Positions 16,900 through 24,098 of a stretch of 64,000 nt of DNA are shown one piece after another (the first letter of the stretch is position 1; the number at the start of each line of letters is the position of its first letter). A program made the position numbers and the translations under genes. The notes under the pieces are model-generated. The model ran no database searches, was not told the origin of the DNA, and was given only the letters and a program-made list of their open reading frames with translations. Source of the DNA: Dehalococcoidia bacterium (GTDB lineage: Bacteria; Chloroflexota; Dehalococcoidia; SM23-28-2); contig JAUWYP010000005.1 of the NCBI GenBank assembly GCA_030615765.1, positions 1 to 64,000 on the forward strand, in the 5' to 3' direction.

Positions 16900-17955
16900 T
16901 CATGCCTCGCTGTCTCGGCTGCCGCGCTCAAAAAGCGCGGAAAATGCTGACGGCATACACACTTCGGCGAGCTTCGCGACTGTTCTGCTCACATCGTATT
17001 CGCTGGCGTTCTGCCGGCAACGCTGGGCCACCTGCGCTCGAAACTCGGGCTCCCGAATCAACCTGTCCACCGCCGAAGCGATTTGGGAATGCTCGACCAG
17101 GACTGCTCCGCTGTGAATCTCGGGATACGCTACAGTATTGGGGACCACACAGGCGGCGCCAGCGCAGGCTTTCTCCAGCATGGCGATGCCGAAGGTCTCG
17201 TGGTACGAACAGGAGAAGGCGATATCTATCTCAGACAGGAAGCGCCAGTAATCGACCTGGGCCTCAAAGCGGGATACGAATTGCACGTTGCTTAGCTGGC
17301 TGAGCCTCGTCAGGGCCTGTGCACAGTAGTCTTTGAGGCTCTGAGGGGCCCAGAATGGCTCATCCCAGTCCTCTTTTCGGCCAACGATGAATTTCACATC
17401 CCTATGCTTGGCCGCCAGGCTCTCGATGATGTCCAATGCTCCCTGGACGTTCTTGTCGGTGCGCCAGCGGTGTTGCCACAAGACCGTCAGCTCGGAGCGT
17501 TGGGGTCGGTTCTCGCGCCGGCAGCGGCCTATACCTTCCAGGTCGATGCCGAGGAAGCAGACCTCGAACTCATAGTCATCGATGCGTTCCTCCAGGAGAC
17601 GTTTGGTAAAGAGGCTCTGCGCAAGGTGTCTTCGGAAATAGGGCATGAGGACGGCTACGGACTCCAGGAAACCATCCATATGCTCGTTCTTCTCCCGATC
17701 CCAGCCCGTAAGGTAGTCCGGATAGAGGGTCCACAGGAAAGTTGGAGTGCGGAGGAGGTCTTCCTTATGGAGCACGAGTGCGTCCACGCGCCGGTGAGGG
17801 GCATGAACCACAACGTCGGGGGAGAACTCCTCTAGCTCCCGGTGAAAGGGGGGATCCAGCCAGTTGCCGCCAACCTCGAAGCCTCTTTCACGTAGCATCT
17901 CGCTTCCCCGATTGGGGAAGACCCAGGATTCGACGTTGGCCAGATAGAGTCTCAT
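16900..17955 (-). CDS. GT4-like glycosyltransferase
   Basis: A 351-residue GT-B fold protein. The donor-binding half has LTVLWQHRWRTDKN, then HETFGIAMLEKACAGAACVVPNTVAYPEI, the E-x7-E-type region of family 4 transferases. Both segments also resemble the C-terminal half of the tRNA-queuosine mannosyltransferase (QTMAN) group, whose hallmark is a WNHRW-type motif, but the N-terminal half is not clearly of that type. It lies on the same strand as a methyltransferase 75 bases upstream. Acceptor unknown. Confidence 0.75.
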   Translation of the reverse strand: MRLYLANVESWVFPNRGSEMLRERGFEVGGNWLDPPFHRELEEFSPDVVVHAPHRRVDALVLHKEDLLRTPTFLWTLYPDYLTGWDREKNEHMDGFLESVAVLMPYFRRHLAQSLFTKRLLEERIDDYEFEVCFLGIDLEGIGRCRRENRPQRSELTVLWQHRWRTDKNVQGALDIIESLAAKHRDVKFIVGRKEDWDEPFWAPQSLKDYCAQALTRLSQLSNVQFVSRFEAQVDYWRFLSEIDIAFSCSYHETFGIAMLEKACAGAACVVPNTVAYPEIHSGAVLVEHSQIASAVDRLIREPEFRAQVAQRCRQNASEYDVSRTVAKLAEVCMPSAFSALFERGSRDSEA

Positions 17956-18030
17956 GCGACCTCCTTGGCGAAAGCTGGGACACCCGGGGCTCAGGCGATC
18001 TAGAGGGAAGCGCGGCTGGACGGTGTACCG

Positions 18031-18753
18031 TCATCCACGCTTCTTGCCGATCAAGAAGCCTCTTCCCCCTTTTGGTATCCCCTCCGGACTGTGCTCGCCA
18101 TGCGGTTCGCGGTAGAACCCTTTAAACTCTGCGCTCTGAAAGCCGGCCGCCCTCACCATACCCTCGAGGCACTGGGGACCGTATATCCACCAGTTGGTCG
18201 GGTCATCCATATAGGTGCCCTCGATGAACCTGGCCATGGAGCTGAGGGCGGGATCCAGGAGGAATTCGCTTTCGACAAGGAGCGTGTCAGTGCAGACGGC
18301 GGATAGTCTCGAAAGAACGTTCGTCGGGTCCTGTATGTGATACATCAGTCCTGTGCAGATGACGATATCGAACAGGCCGAGGCTGGCATCGATGCGGTGG
18401 GCATCCCCGTTTATGAACTCTACGTCCAACCCAAGGAGGTTCGACAGATACCGCGCTTGCTGAACGTAATGCGGACCTAGTTCCACCCCTACGACGCGTC
18501 TGGCACCCCTGCTCCTGGCCACGAAACTGTAGTATCCGGCGTTGCAACCGACATCCAGGACAATCTTGTCAGAGAAATCGTGCGGGAACCCAAGGCCGTC
18601 GAGGCAGGCTAGTACGGAGTCACCGTCATGGATCCCCTCGATTTTGAGCCAATCGGCGAGGTCAAAGGACTGGTACCAGGGTCCCAGCTGCTTCACGACG
18701 TTCAGTATCTCTTCCCTCTCCTCGGTAGACTTCACATCCAGGTGCCAATTCAA
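18031..18753 (-). CDS. CmoB-like (DUF1698-type) SAM-dependent methyltransferase
   Basis: A 240-residue class I methyltransferase. The region WYQSFDLADWLKIEG followed by IVLDVGCNAGYYSFVARSRGA (motif I), VVGVELGPHYVQQARY, INGDAHRI and VICTGLMYHIQDPTNVL is the layout of the CmoB/DUF1698 family, where CmoB carboxymethylates wobble uridine in tRNA. This protein lacks the N-terminal part of CmoB (which is over 300 residues), so a different substrate is likely. The start is TTG at 18753, 7 bases after GGGAGG. Probably co-transcribed with the glycosyltransferase that follows. Confidence 0.75.
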   Translation of the reverse strand: MNWHLDVKSTEEREEILNVVKQLGPWYQSFDLADWLKIEGIHDGDSVLACLDGLGFPHDFSDKIVLDVGCNAGYYSFVARSRGARRVVGVELGPHYVQQARYLSNLLGLDVEFINGDAHRIDASLGLFDIVICTGLMYHIQDPTNVLSRLSAVCTDTLLVESEFLLDPALSSMARFIEGTYMDDPTNWWIYGPQCLEGMVRAAGFQSAEFKGFYREPHGEHSPEGIPKGGRGFLIGKKRG

Positions 18754-19142
18754 ATCCTCGCCTCCCAGGGAGCGCTCTTATTGAAGGAGGAGTGGGGCGT
18801 TTTGACGCTTTAGTGGGGATTTCCCGTTTCCAACCTGGTGCCGCCCAATGGCCACCGCTTCCCACCAACAGCATGCTACTGGCGGCTCCATCGTGTCAAC
18901 CTTCACCTCTCTGCTGACAAAACGACGGTCTTCCTATAAGCTCGGCCCATTGTCAAATGCCATTCCGGCGGTGTGGCGCGAGCAGGTGGTGGGTGCGGCA
19001 CGACTGCGGGAGCTGGCCGATGCTCTGCTGCTTCTGGCAACGGGCGAAGCGCCATCCGCTGTCGGAGGCCCCTGAACGCGGAGGCTCACCGTCGCCGGAA
19101 CCCCGCCTTTCCATTCTTTGCTGATCGCGCTATCCTGCATTC
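18754..19142. other. Intergenic region between divergent methyltransferase and rtcA
   Basis: This 389-base gap separates divergent genes and should hold promoters for both. On the plus strand CTGACA (18914-18919) and TATAAG (18935-18940) are spaced by only 15 bases, a weak candidate. A 75-codon plus-strand frame (18848-19075) shows no family signature. Nothing else stands out. Confidence 0.35.
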
Positions 19143-20210
19143 GTGATCGAAATCGACGGCGGCCAAAAGTCCGGCAGCGGCACCATTGTGCGGACCGCCC
19201 TGACTCTGGCGGCGCTTCTGGGCCAGCCGCTCCACGTATACAACATTCGCGCTAAGCGACCGAAGCCCGGCCTCAGAGCTCAACACCTCACAGCCGCCCG
19301 GGCCATCGCCGAGCTGACTGAGGCGGCTCTGGAAGGGGCGACGCTGGGTTCAGGCGAGATCTGGTTTCGTCCGGCAAAGGTCGCCAGGGGCGGCAGCTAT
19401 TCCTGGGACATTGGCAGCGCTGGCTCCACCACCATGATGGCCATGACCCTCATCCCCCTCGCCTGCTTCGCCGAGCGTCCCTGCACCTTTCGGCTGAAAG
19501 GCGGGCTCTTCCAGGACTTTGCCCCCTCCGCCCACTACATGCAGCGTGTCCTCCTGCCTACCCTGGCGCGTATGGGCGTCCGGGCCGAGCTGCGGATAGT
19601 TCGCCCGGGCTATGTCCCCAGGGATGCCGGCATCATCGAGGTGAGCGTGAAGCCACTGCAGGGCAAGATTGGCGCCCTTTCCCTACCCCCACGTCGCGGG
19701 CCGGTCCGACGCATCTCGGGAGTGGCGCTGTGCTCCCACCTTCAGGAGCGACGCGTCAGCGAACGCATGGCCGCTCGTTGCGCGCAGGTCTTGGAACGAC
19801 ACGGCCATCGTGTGGACTTTGAGCATCTGTACGACACTACAGCCGTGCAGGCCGGCGCGGCCCTGGCTGTCTTTGCCGAGACCGCAGACGGCTGCCTTCT
19901 CGGTTCTGACCGGGCAGGAGCTCCCCGACGTACCTCAGAGGCCATTGGCGAACACGTTGCCCGCTCTTTGCTGGAAGACCTCGACAGCGAAGCCTCCGTT
20001 GACCGCTATTTGGCCGACCAACTGGTGATCTACGCCGTTCTGGCCGACGGAGTCAGCCATTACTCGGTCCCTACTCTGACCGAGCACTTGGAGACCAACG
20101 TCTGGCTGGCCGAAACGATCCTGGGGGCGGATGTCCAGGTCAGCGATCACTCCGTCCGCATTGAGGGCATCGGCTTCGCCCTTCCGCCATTGAACAAGGA
20201 GGCTGAGTGA
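19143..20210 (+). CDS. rtcA: RNA 3'-terminal phosphate cyclase
   Basis: A 355-residue protein matching RtcA along its length: the opening [48 protein letters not shown]-like [38 protein letters not shown], and LTEHLETN containing the catalytic His (residue 315) that is adenylylated. It uses ATP to convert RNA 3'-phosphates to 2',3'-cyclic phosphates. The GTG start is taken because the conserved N terminus begins directly after it. No rtcB or rtcR is in the window; instead it is coupled to a haloalkane dehalogenase. Confidence 0.92.
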   Translation: MIEIDGGQKSGSGTIVRTALTLAALLGQPLHVYNIRAKRPKPGLRAQHLTAARAIAELTEAALEGATLGSGEIWFRPAKVARGGSYSWDIGSAGSTTMMAMTLIPLACFAERPCTFRLKGGLFQDFAPSAHYMQRVLLPTLARMGVRAELRIVRPGYVPRDAGIIEVSVKPLQGKIGALSLPPRRGPVRRISGVALCSHLQERRVSERMAARCAQVLERHGHRVDFEHLYDTTAVQAGAALAVFAETADGCLLGSDRAGAPRRTSEAIGEHVARSLLEDLDSEASVDRYLADQLVIYAVLADGVSHYSVPTLTEHLETNVWLAETILGADVQVSDHSVRIEGIGFALPPLNKEAE

Positions 20211-21091
20211 TGAACCAAGGCTCCATTCCAGCCACCGATCCCTACCAGCGACGCCGGGTCGCCGTGATCGACAGCGAGATGGCCTATGTCGACACCGGTG
20301 CGGGCGACCCGATGGTGTTCCTGCACGGGAACCCGACGTCGTCGTATCTCTGGCGCAACGTGATCCCCCACGTGGAGGGCCTGGCGCGCTGCCTGGCCCC
20401 CGATCTGCTGGGGATGGGCGAGTCGGGCAAATCGCCGAGCGGTTCTTACCGCTTCGTCGACCACGCTCGCTACCTCGACGCCTGGTTCGACGCGCTCGAC
20501 CTCACGACGAACGTGACCCTGGTGGGCCACGACTGGGGCTCGGCGCTTGCGTTCTACTGGGCACATCGCCACCCTGATCGGGTGAAGGGCATCGCCTACA
20601 TGGAGGCGATCGTCCGACCAGTGACCTGGGAGGAATGGCCCGAGGCCGCGCGCGCCATCTTCCAGGGCATGCGCTCACCGGCCGGCGAGGAGATGATCCT
20701 GGAGAAGAGTGTGTTTGTGGAACGGATCCTGCCGGCGAGCGTGTTGCGGGGCCTCACCGATGAGGAGATGGCCGTGTATCGCCGCCCCTACCTGGAGGCC
20801 GGTGAGTCTCGCCGACCAACCCTGACGTGGCCACGAGAGCTTCCCGTGGACGGAGAGCCCGCCGATGTCGTCGAGATCGTGAGGCGCTACGGGGAATGGC
20901 TGAGCGCCAGCGATGTACCGAAGCTGTTCATCAACGCCGAGCCGGGCGCGATCCTGACCGGCAGGCAGCGGGAGTTCTGCCGCAGCTGGCCGAACCAGCG
21001 GGAGGTGACGGTCAAGGGGATCCACTTCGTCCAGGAGGACTCGCCGGCCGAGATCGGCCAGGCCATCGCCGAGTGGTACGCGTCGTTGTGA
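20210..21091 (+). CDS. dhaA: Haloalkane dehalogenase (DhaA/LinB type)
   Basis: A 293-residue alpha/beta hydrolase with the full catalytic pentad of haloalkane dehalogenase subfamily II: nucleophile Asp108 and halide-binding Trp109 in VGHDWGSAL, Asn41 in [12 protein letters not shown], Glu132 in [11 protein letters not shown], and His272 in [14 protein letters not shown]. The segments GILTG-like [17 protein letters not shown] and the C terminus also agree with DhaA. It hydrolyses carbon-halogen bonds of haloalkanes to alcohols. ATG at 20210 shares one base with the rtcA stop (TGATG) and has AAGGAGG 6 bases upstream, so it is translationally coupled to rtcA. Confidence 0.92.
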   Translation: MNQGSIPATDPYQRRRVAVIDSEMAYVDTGAGDPMVFLHGNPTSSYLWRNVIPHVEGLARCLAPDLLGMGESGKSPSGSYRFVDHARYLDAWFDALDLTTNVTLVGHDWGSALAFYWAHRHPDRVKGIAYMEAIVRPVTWEEWPEAARAIFQGMRSPAGEEMILEKSVFVERILPASVLRGLTDEEMAVYRRPYLEAGESRRPTLTWPRELPVDGEPADVVEIVRRYGEWLSASDVPKLFINAEPGAILTGRQREFCRSWPNQREVTVKGIHFVQEDSPAEIGQAIAEWYASL

Positions 21092-21130
21092 GACGCGTCC
21101 CTCCCGAAGGACAAAGGCGGCCTTTGGGCC

Positions 21131-21412
21131 TCAGGAGGGGTGTTCGCGCCCCCGTGTCTGCCCCTCCTTGTATTCGATGAGGGCTTCCAGGACTTCCTTC
21201 ACGTGGGGTCGTGTCTGCACCACGGCGCCAAGACTTGCTTTGAGAAGGCGCAGCTCCTCGGCCGACAGCTCCAATCCGTATCGCAGGGGATCACCTTCGG
21301 GGAGAACCGCGACAACCTCTCCGTCCCTAAGGATCACCGTTTCCTCTAGTTTCCCTCGAAAAGCCGCGGGATCACTACGACGGCGGGTCTCCAGCCTCAC
21401 TCTGGCCGACAT
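21131..21412 (-). CDS. Small hypothetical protein (93 aa)
   Basis: Unrecognised. An arginine-rich N terminus is followed by ETVILRDGEVVAVLPEGD, then a helical half (LSAEELRLLKASLG, HVKEVLEALIEYKEG). The strand-turn-strand start and helical end are loosely like Phd/AbrB-type antitoxins, but this is only a visual likeness. The ATG at 21412 is used; an in-frame ATG lies at 21451. It is the last of three small genes downstream of the c-di-AMP riboswitch. Confidence 0.5.
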   Translation of the reverse strand: MSARVRLETRRRSDPAAFRGKLEETVILRDGEVVAVLPEGDPLRYGLELSAEELRLLKASLGAVVQTRPHVKEVLEALIEYKEGQTRGREHPS

Positions 21413-21474
21413 AGCTTGCCTCCTCTGATACGCTGACCTTCTCGACGGCATGAGCCGCTAGCTCCGGAGCCTGC

Positions 21475-21624
21475 TCACGCTTCTTGGCGGCCTCTGCTGC
21501 CGCCTCTGAGGGAAGGTTCTCCAGGCAGGAAGCACTGCAGGCATTGGCGGAACAGGCCGTATATGGCGCTCTCGCAACTCATATCGTCGCCGCAGCGCGC
21601 GCATGCCTTCAAACGGACGGTCAT
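21475..21624 (-). CDS. Small zinc-ribbon-like protein (49 aa)
   Basis: A 49-residue frame with two CxxC pairs: CARC near residue 7 and CLQC near residue 27, plus a cysteine between (MSCES). Spacing fits a small zinc ribbon. GGGGAG lies about 8 bases before the ATG at 21624. The frame stays open to a GTG at 21687 that abuts the stop of the upstream gene, so a longer form of 70 residues starting there is possible. Function unknown; middle gene of a three-gene set. Confidence 0.5.
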   Translation of the reverse strand: MTVRLKACARCGDDMSCESAIYGLFRQCLQCFLPGEPSLRGGSRGRQEA

Positions 21625-21686
21625 CGCCCGTGCTCCCCTGCCGGAGAAGTGCCCGACCCAGAATGCTGCCAACAGTAGATGGACCA

Positions 21687-21956
21687 CTAGGGGGAGATGA
21701 CGATCTTTTGTCTCCCGTCTGTGTTTTGGGTTTCGATCGTCGCCCCGTCTAGGGCCTCCGCCACATCGGGGGCGATCAGCAGTATATTCTCGCCATGCGC
21801 GATGACCACTTGGTCGCCGTCTCGCTTCTGGTCGACGCCGAGGCCGAAGCCACCATCTGGACTCAGCACCAGGCGTAGTGTCTGACCAGGCTGGGTGCGT
21901 GCCTGGGCAAGAGTGGCGCGTAACACCACAGCGGCTTGGTCAGTGACTGTTACCAT
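21687..21956 (-). CDS. HesB/IscA-fold small protein without cysteines (89 aa)
   Basis: An 89-residue protein: VTDQAAVVLRATLAQA, LRLVLSPDGGFGLGVDQ, then NILLIAPDVAEALDGATI and a last strand GRQKIVIS. Order and spacing follow the HesB/IscA (Fe-S biogenesis) fold, but none of the three metal-binding cysteines is present, so it cannot be an ordinary Fe-S carrier. Similar cysteine-less members are annotated only as HesB-like. The ATG at 21956 follows GGGAGAGA; the upstream extension to 22067 overlaps the terminator and is rejected. First gene after the c-di-AMP riboswitch. Confidence 0.65.
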   Translation of the reverse strand: MVTVTDQAAVVLRATLAQARTQPGQTLRLVLSPDGGFGLGVDQKRDGDQVVIAHGENILLIAPDVAEALDGATIETQNTDGRQKIVISP

Positions 21957-22020
21957 GCTTTCTCTCCCTTCCGCGCACGTCGCATCCTGCCTGTCGGATT
22001 CGGCAGGGTGCCAAAAGGGC

Positions 22021-22051
22021 AAAAAGAAGGCCCGAGGCATAGCCTCGGGCC
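22021..22051 (-). terminator. Intrinsic terminator between c-di-AMP riboswitch and small genes
   Basis: On the minus strand GGCCCGAGGC-TAT-GCCTCGGGCC (22029-22051) is a perfect GC-rich hairpin followed by TTCTTTTT. It sits about 25 bases after the riboswitch and 65 bases before the ATG at 21956, the position expected for a riboswitch-controlled terminator. Confidence 0.85.
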
Positions 22052-22074
22052 TGTTCGGCATTAGCACTATGCCT

Positions 22075-22205
22075 CTTTCAGTGGCCTACGGGGTTAGCTG
22101 ACGGGTTCGGGTTGAAAGAGCTGCTACCCTACCTGCCTATCGGCAAGATTCACCCCAAAAGATTGGTTCCCCCGTTCCCCTTACGGGGATTCAGCCCTAA
22201 TGACT
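22075..22205 (-). promoter_or_regulatory. c-di-AMP riboswitch (ydaO/yuaA class)
   Basis: Read on the minus strand the conserved blocks of the ydaO-yuaA aptamer appear in order: GGGGGAACCAA, GGGGTGAATC, AGGTAGGGTA, then CCGAACCCGTCAGCTAACC and CGTAGGC, with short hairpins (CCCCGTAAGGGG; TTGCCGATAGGCA) between them. This class binds two c-di-AMP molecules and normally turns expression off through a downstream terminator; a strong one follows here. Known targets are mostly potassium transport, osmolyte and cell-wall genes, unlike the mini-proteins found here. Confidence 0.9.
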
Positions 22206-22376
22206 GGCTATTCTTTTTGACGGAGCCACGCTCGCCGACTTACGAGCTAGCGCTCCTTGGCTTCCTTCCTTTCTGGGCATGCGTTCCGCCAGGGCGGGTG
22301 GTCCACCCGGCAGGGCACAATACCCCCGGTGACCCCAAGACGCAGTGTTTTGGGGGTCGCTTCCAACGACCGCTCT

Positions 22377-22405
22377 AGATTACATCCTCGGGGATAATTT
22401 GTCAA
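22377..22405 (-). promoter_or_regulatory. Sigma70-type promoter of the c-di-AMP riboswitch operon
   Basis: TTGACA (22400-22405), a 17-base spacer and TAATCT (22377-22382) on the minus strand. Transcripts would begin near 22370, giving a leader of about 410 bases before the first small gene. Between promoter and aptamer lies another strong hairpin near 22227-22259 (GGAGC...GCTCG / CGAGC...GCTCC). Confidence 0.75.
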
Positions 22406-22484
22406 GCCGCAAACCGGTGAAATTCGCTGCTGAGTGCTGGCTTTCGTTATCGTCTGAAATGGAGGCCAGACTGAGGAAGCCGGC

Positions 22485-22513
22485 TTGACAAGGGTAAGTT
22501 TATGCAGTAGAAT
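22485..22513 (+). promoter_or_regulatory. Sigma70-type promoter of the DoxX gene
   Basis: TTGACA (22485-22490), 17-base spacer, TAGAAT (22508-22513), about 40 bases before the DoxX ATG. It is back to back with the minus-strand riboswitch promoter, their -35 boxes about 80 bases apart. Confidence 0.75.
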
Positions 22514-22553
22514 ATGTACAAACACGGGAGGAAGGGTGGCCTAGGAGGAAATA

Positions 22554-23078
22554 ATGACGGGAAACGTGTCGAGTGCGCGCCTTGGCGGTTGGAACCTGAC
22601 CTTTCGCTACGTGGACGTTATCTTGCCCTTCACCTTTCTTCTGCGGATGGCGATGGGCTGGATCTTCGTCTGGGCAGGGTTCGACAAGTTGCTAGGCGAC
22701 TGGACATCGGCGGGGTTCCTGGTCAACGCCACCAGCGGGCCTCTTGAGGGCTGGTTCGTGGACCTGGGGACCAACAGCGCGGCGGTGGATGTCATCGATG
22801 GGCTGGTCATCTGGGGCCAGATCCTCATCGGCATCGCCCTGATCCTGGGCGTCGTCACCCGCTTCAGCCTGTTTTGGGCCGGAGCGATGATATTCATGTT
22901 CTACATCGCCCAGTTCCCGCCGGCGCACAACCCGTTCCTGGATGAGCACATTGTGTACATCGGGGTGTTTCTCCTTCTGGGTGCGCTGGGGGCGGGCCGC
23001 ATTCTCGGCCTGGACGCGCTCATAGAGAAGCTGCCTTTCGTGCGCCGGATTCTGGGCGCCGAGTACTTCTTGGGATAG
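22554..23078 (+). CDS. DoxX family membrane protein
   Basis: A 174-residue protein with four transmembrane helices. The segments LRMAMGWIFVWAGFDKLLGDW, GQILIGIALILGVVTRFSLFWAGAMIFMFY and DEHIVYIGVFLLLGALGAGRILGLD are typical DoxX features. DoxX-type proteins are linked to thiosulfate:quinone oxidoreductase subunits and, in actinobacteria, to oxidative-stress membrane complexes; which applies is unknown. GGAGG lies 6 bases before the ATG, and a good promoter precedes it. The SHOCT protein gene follows at 40 bases, probably in the same transcript. Confidence 0.85.
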   Translation: MTGNVSSARLGGWNLTFRYVDVILPFTFLLRMAMGWIFVWAGFDKLLGDWTSAGFLVNATSGPLEGWFVDLGTNSAAVDVIDGLVIWGQILIGIALILGVVTRFSLFWAGAMIFMFYIAQFPPAHNPFLDEHIVYIGVFLLLGALGAGRILGLDALIEKLPFVRRILGAEYFLG

Positions 23079-23118
23079 ACTGGCGAGGGCTCCCGTAGAG
23101 ATGAAGGAGAGGCGCGCT

Positions 23119-23583
23119 ATGGACGGTGAAAGTTTGGGGAAACTGTACCGCTATCTGCTGCTTGCGGCGACGGTTGTCTTGGTTATAGCTGCCGCTCTGG
23201 TGCCGTCCGCTGGTTTGGCCGCGAGCACTGGCGGTGGCGATTCGGCGGTTCGAGCTGCCGCTGACGTGCTCCAGGATCTGCCGGTCGATCCTGGAGCCGC
23301 CGGCGGGTCGGGTTGGCCTGCCAGCGCGGCCGCCGATGCCGACGAGGACTGCTGTGATGATGGCCACATGTGGGGCTGGGGCGGGGGCTGGTGGTGGCTG
23401 CTCATGCCGATAGGGATGATTATCTTCTGGGGCGGCGTCATCGCGTTGATCATCTGGGCGATTCGCCAGTCCACTGAAGGTCGCGGCGGCGGGGGCAACG
23501 CCATCGAAATCGCCAGGGAGCGGTATGCCAAGGGGGAGATCTCGCGGGAAGAGTTCGACCAGATCCGCCGGGATCTCGCGTAA
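23119..23583 (+). CDS. SHOCT-domain membrane protein
   Basis: A 154-residue protein. A signal-like hydrophobic segment (about 12-34) is followed by a low-complexity Ala/Gly/Asp region, a cysteine pair (DEDCCDDGHMWGWGGGWWW), a second membrane helix (LLMPIGMIIFWGGVIALIIWAI) and a C-terminal SHOCT motif (ARERYAKGEISREEFDQIRRDL), a short oligomerisation helix pair common in bacterial membrane proteins. ATG 23119 is chosen because AAGGAG stands 9 bases upstream; ATG 23101 has no RBS. The low-complexity part is encoded by a DNA segment repeated at 23947, so it may be an insertion. Confidence 0.7.
   Translation: MDGESLGKLYRYLLLAATVVLVIAAALVPSAGLAASTGGGDSAVRAAADVLQDLPVDPGAAGGSGWPASAAADADEDCCDDGHMWGWGGGWWWLLMPIGMIIFWGGVIALIIWAIRQSTEGRGGGGNAIEIARERYAKGEISREEFDQIRRDLA
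23231..23324 (+). repeat. 94-bp dispersed repeat, copy 1 (inside SHOCT gene)
   Basis: The first of two direct copies that differ at 7 of 94 positions by my count. It contains the inverted repeat CCAGGATC...GATCCTGG (23271-23294) around TGCCGGTC. Here it is in frame in the SHOCT protein, coding the Ala/Gly/Asp-rich linker. Confidence 0.85.
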
Positions 23584-23677
23584 GCTGCGAACTTTCCACG
23601 AAAGGGCCGTGTGGCCGCTGCCGGTGTCTTCCAGGGGCAGAGGTCACAAGGGTCTCTGAGAAGATGTTGGCTCGCTC

Positions 23678-23708
23678 GGTCGGGGAGGGAGAACCTCCCC
23701 GACCTTTT
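23678..23708 (+). terminator. Intrinsic terminator after doxX-SHOCT
   Basis: GGTCGGGGAGG (23678-23688), a 5-base loop and the exact complement CCTCCCCGACC (23694-23704), then TTTT. It lies 95 bases after the SHOCT stop and before the next promoter. Confidence 0.75.
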
Positions 23709-23776
23709 GCAGTTCAGACCGTCTCCCCACAAGAGGCATGAATCGGCGAGACGCTGCCCCTCCCTTTCTCGTGATC

Positions 23777-23805
23777 TTGACAACTAGCAGTTGTTGGGGT
23801 AGAAT
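23777..23805 (+). promoter_or_regulatory. Sigma70-type promoter of the binding-lipoprotein gene
   Basis: TTGACA (23777-23782), 17-base spacer, TAGAAT (23800-23805). The spacer holds the small palindrome CAACT-AGC-AGTTG overlapping the -35, a possible operator. Start of transcription would be near 23812, about 285 bases before the ATG. Confidence 0.7.
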
Positions 23806-23946
23806 GTCTACCAAGTCCCTCGACTTAATTCCATATCCTACGAGGATGGGGAGGTAAGGCGTTCCACCAGAGGACACCACGGCACAAGAGCGATGCTGGA
23901 TGTCGCTCTTGTGGCTAGACAACTGGCCCGGCCCCGAGGTCTGACT
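23806..23946 (+). other. Structured leader of the binding-lipoprotein gene
   Basis: Between the promoter and the second 94-bp repeat copy no gene is visible. A perfect 11-bp hairpin, CACAAGAGCGA (23883-23893) with TCGCTCTTGTG (23903-23913), is not followed by a T tract. Together with the repeat this makes a long untranslated leader of unknown use. Confidence 0.5.
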
Positions 23947-24040
23947 GCGGTGGGGATTCGGTGGTTCGAGCTGCCGCCGGCGCGTTCCAGGATCTGCCGG
24001 TCGATCCTGGAGCCGCCGGCGGGTCGGGTTGGGCTGCCAG
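23947..24040 (+). repeat. 94-bp dispersed repeat, copy 2 (leader of lipoprotein gene)
   Basis: Direct copy of 23231-23324 at a distance of 716 bases, with the same inner palindrome CCAGGATC...GATCCTGG. Here it lies in untranslated leader, ending 59 bases before the lipoprotein ATG. Confidence 0.85.
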
Positions 24041-24098
24041 TCCGGTGGCAGGGGCTGTAACCTAAGCCAAACCTGGTGAAACAGATGGAGGTAGGTTG

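Noticed and set aside
18848-19075. 75-codon plus-strand frame before rtcA.
   Set aside because: No family signature or good RBS; sits in a divergent promoter region.
22247-22525. Minus-strand frame of 92 codons upstream of the c-di-AMP aptamer.
   Set aside because: It would cross the promoter at 22377-22405 and has no RBS; it is leader and promoter DNA.
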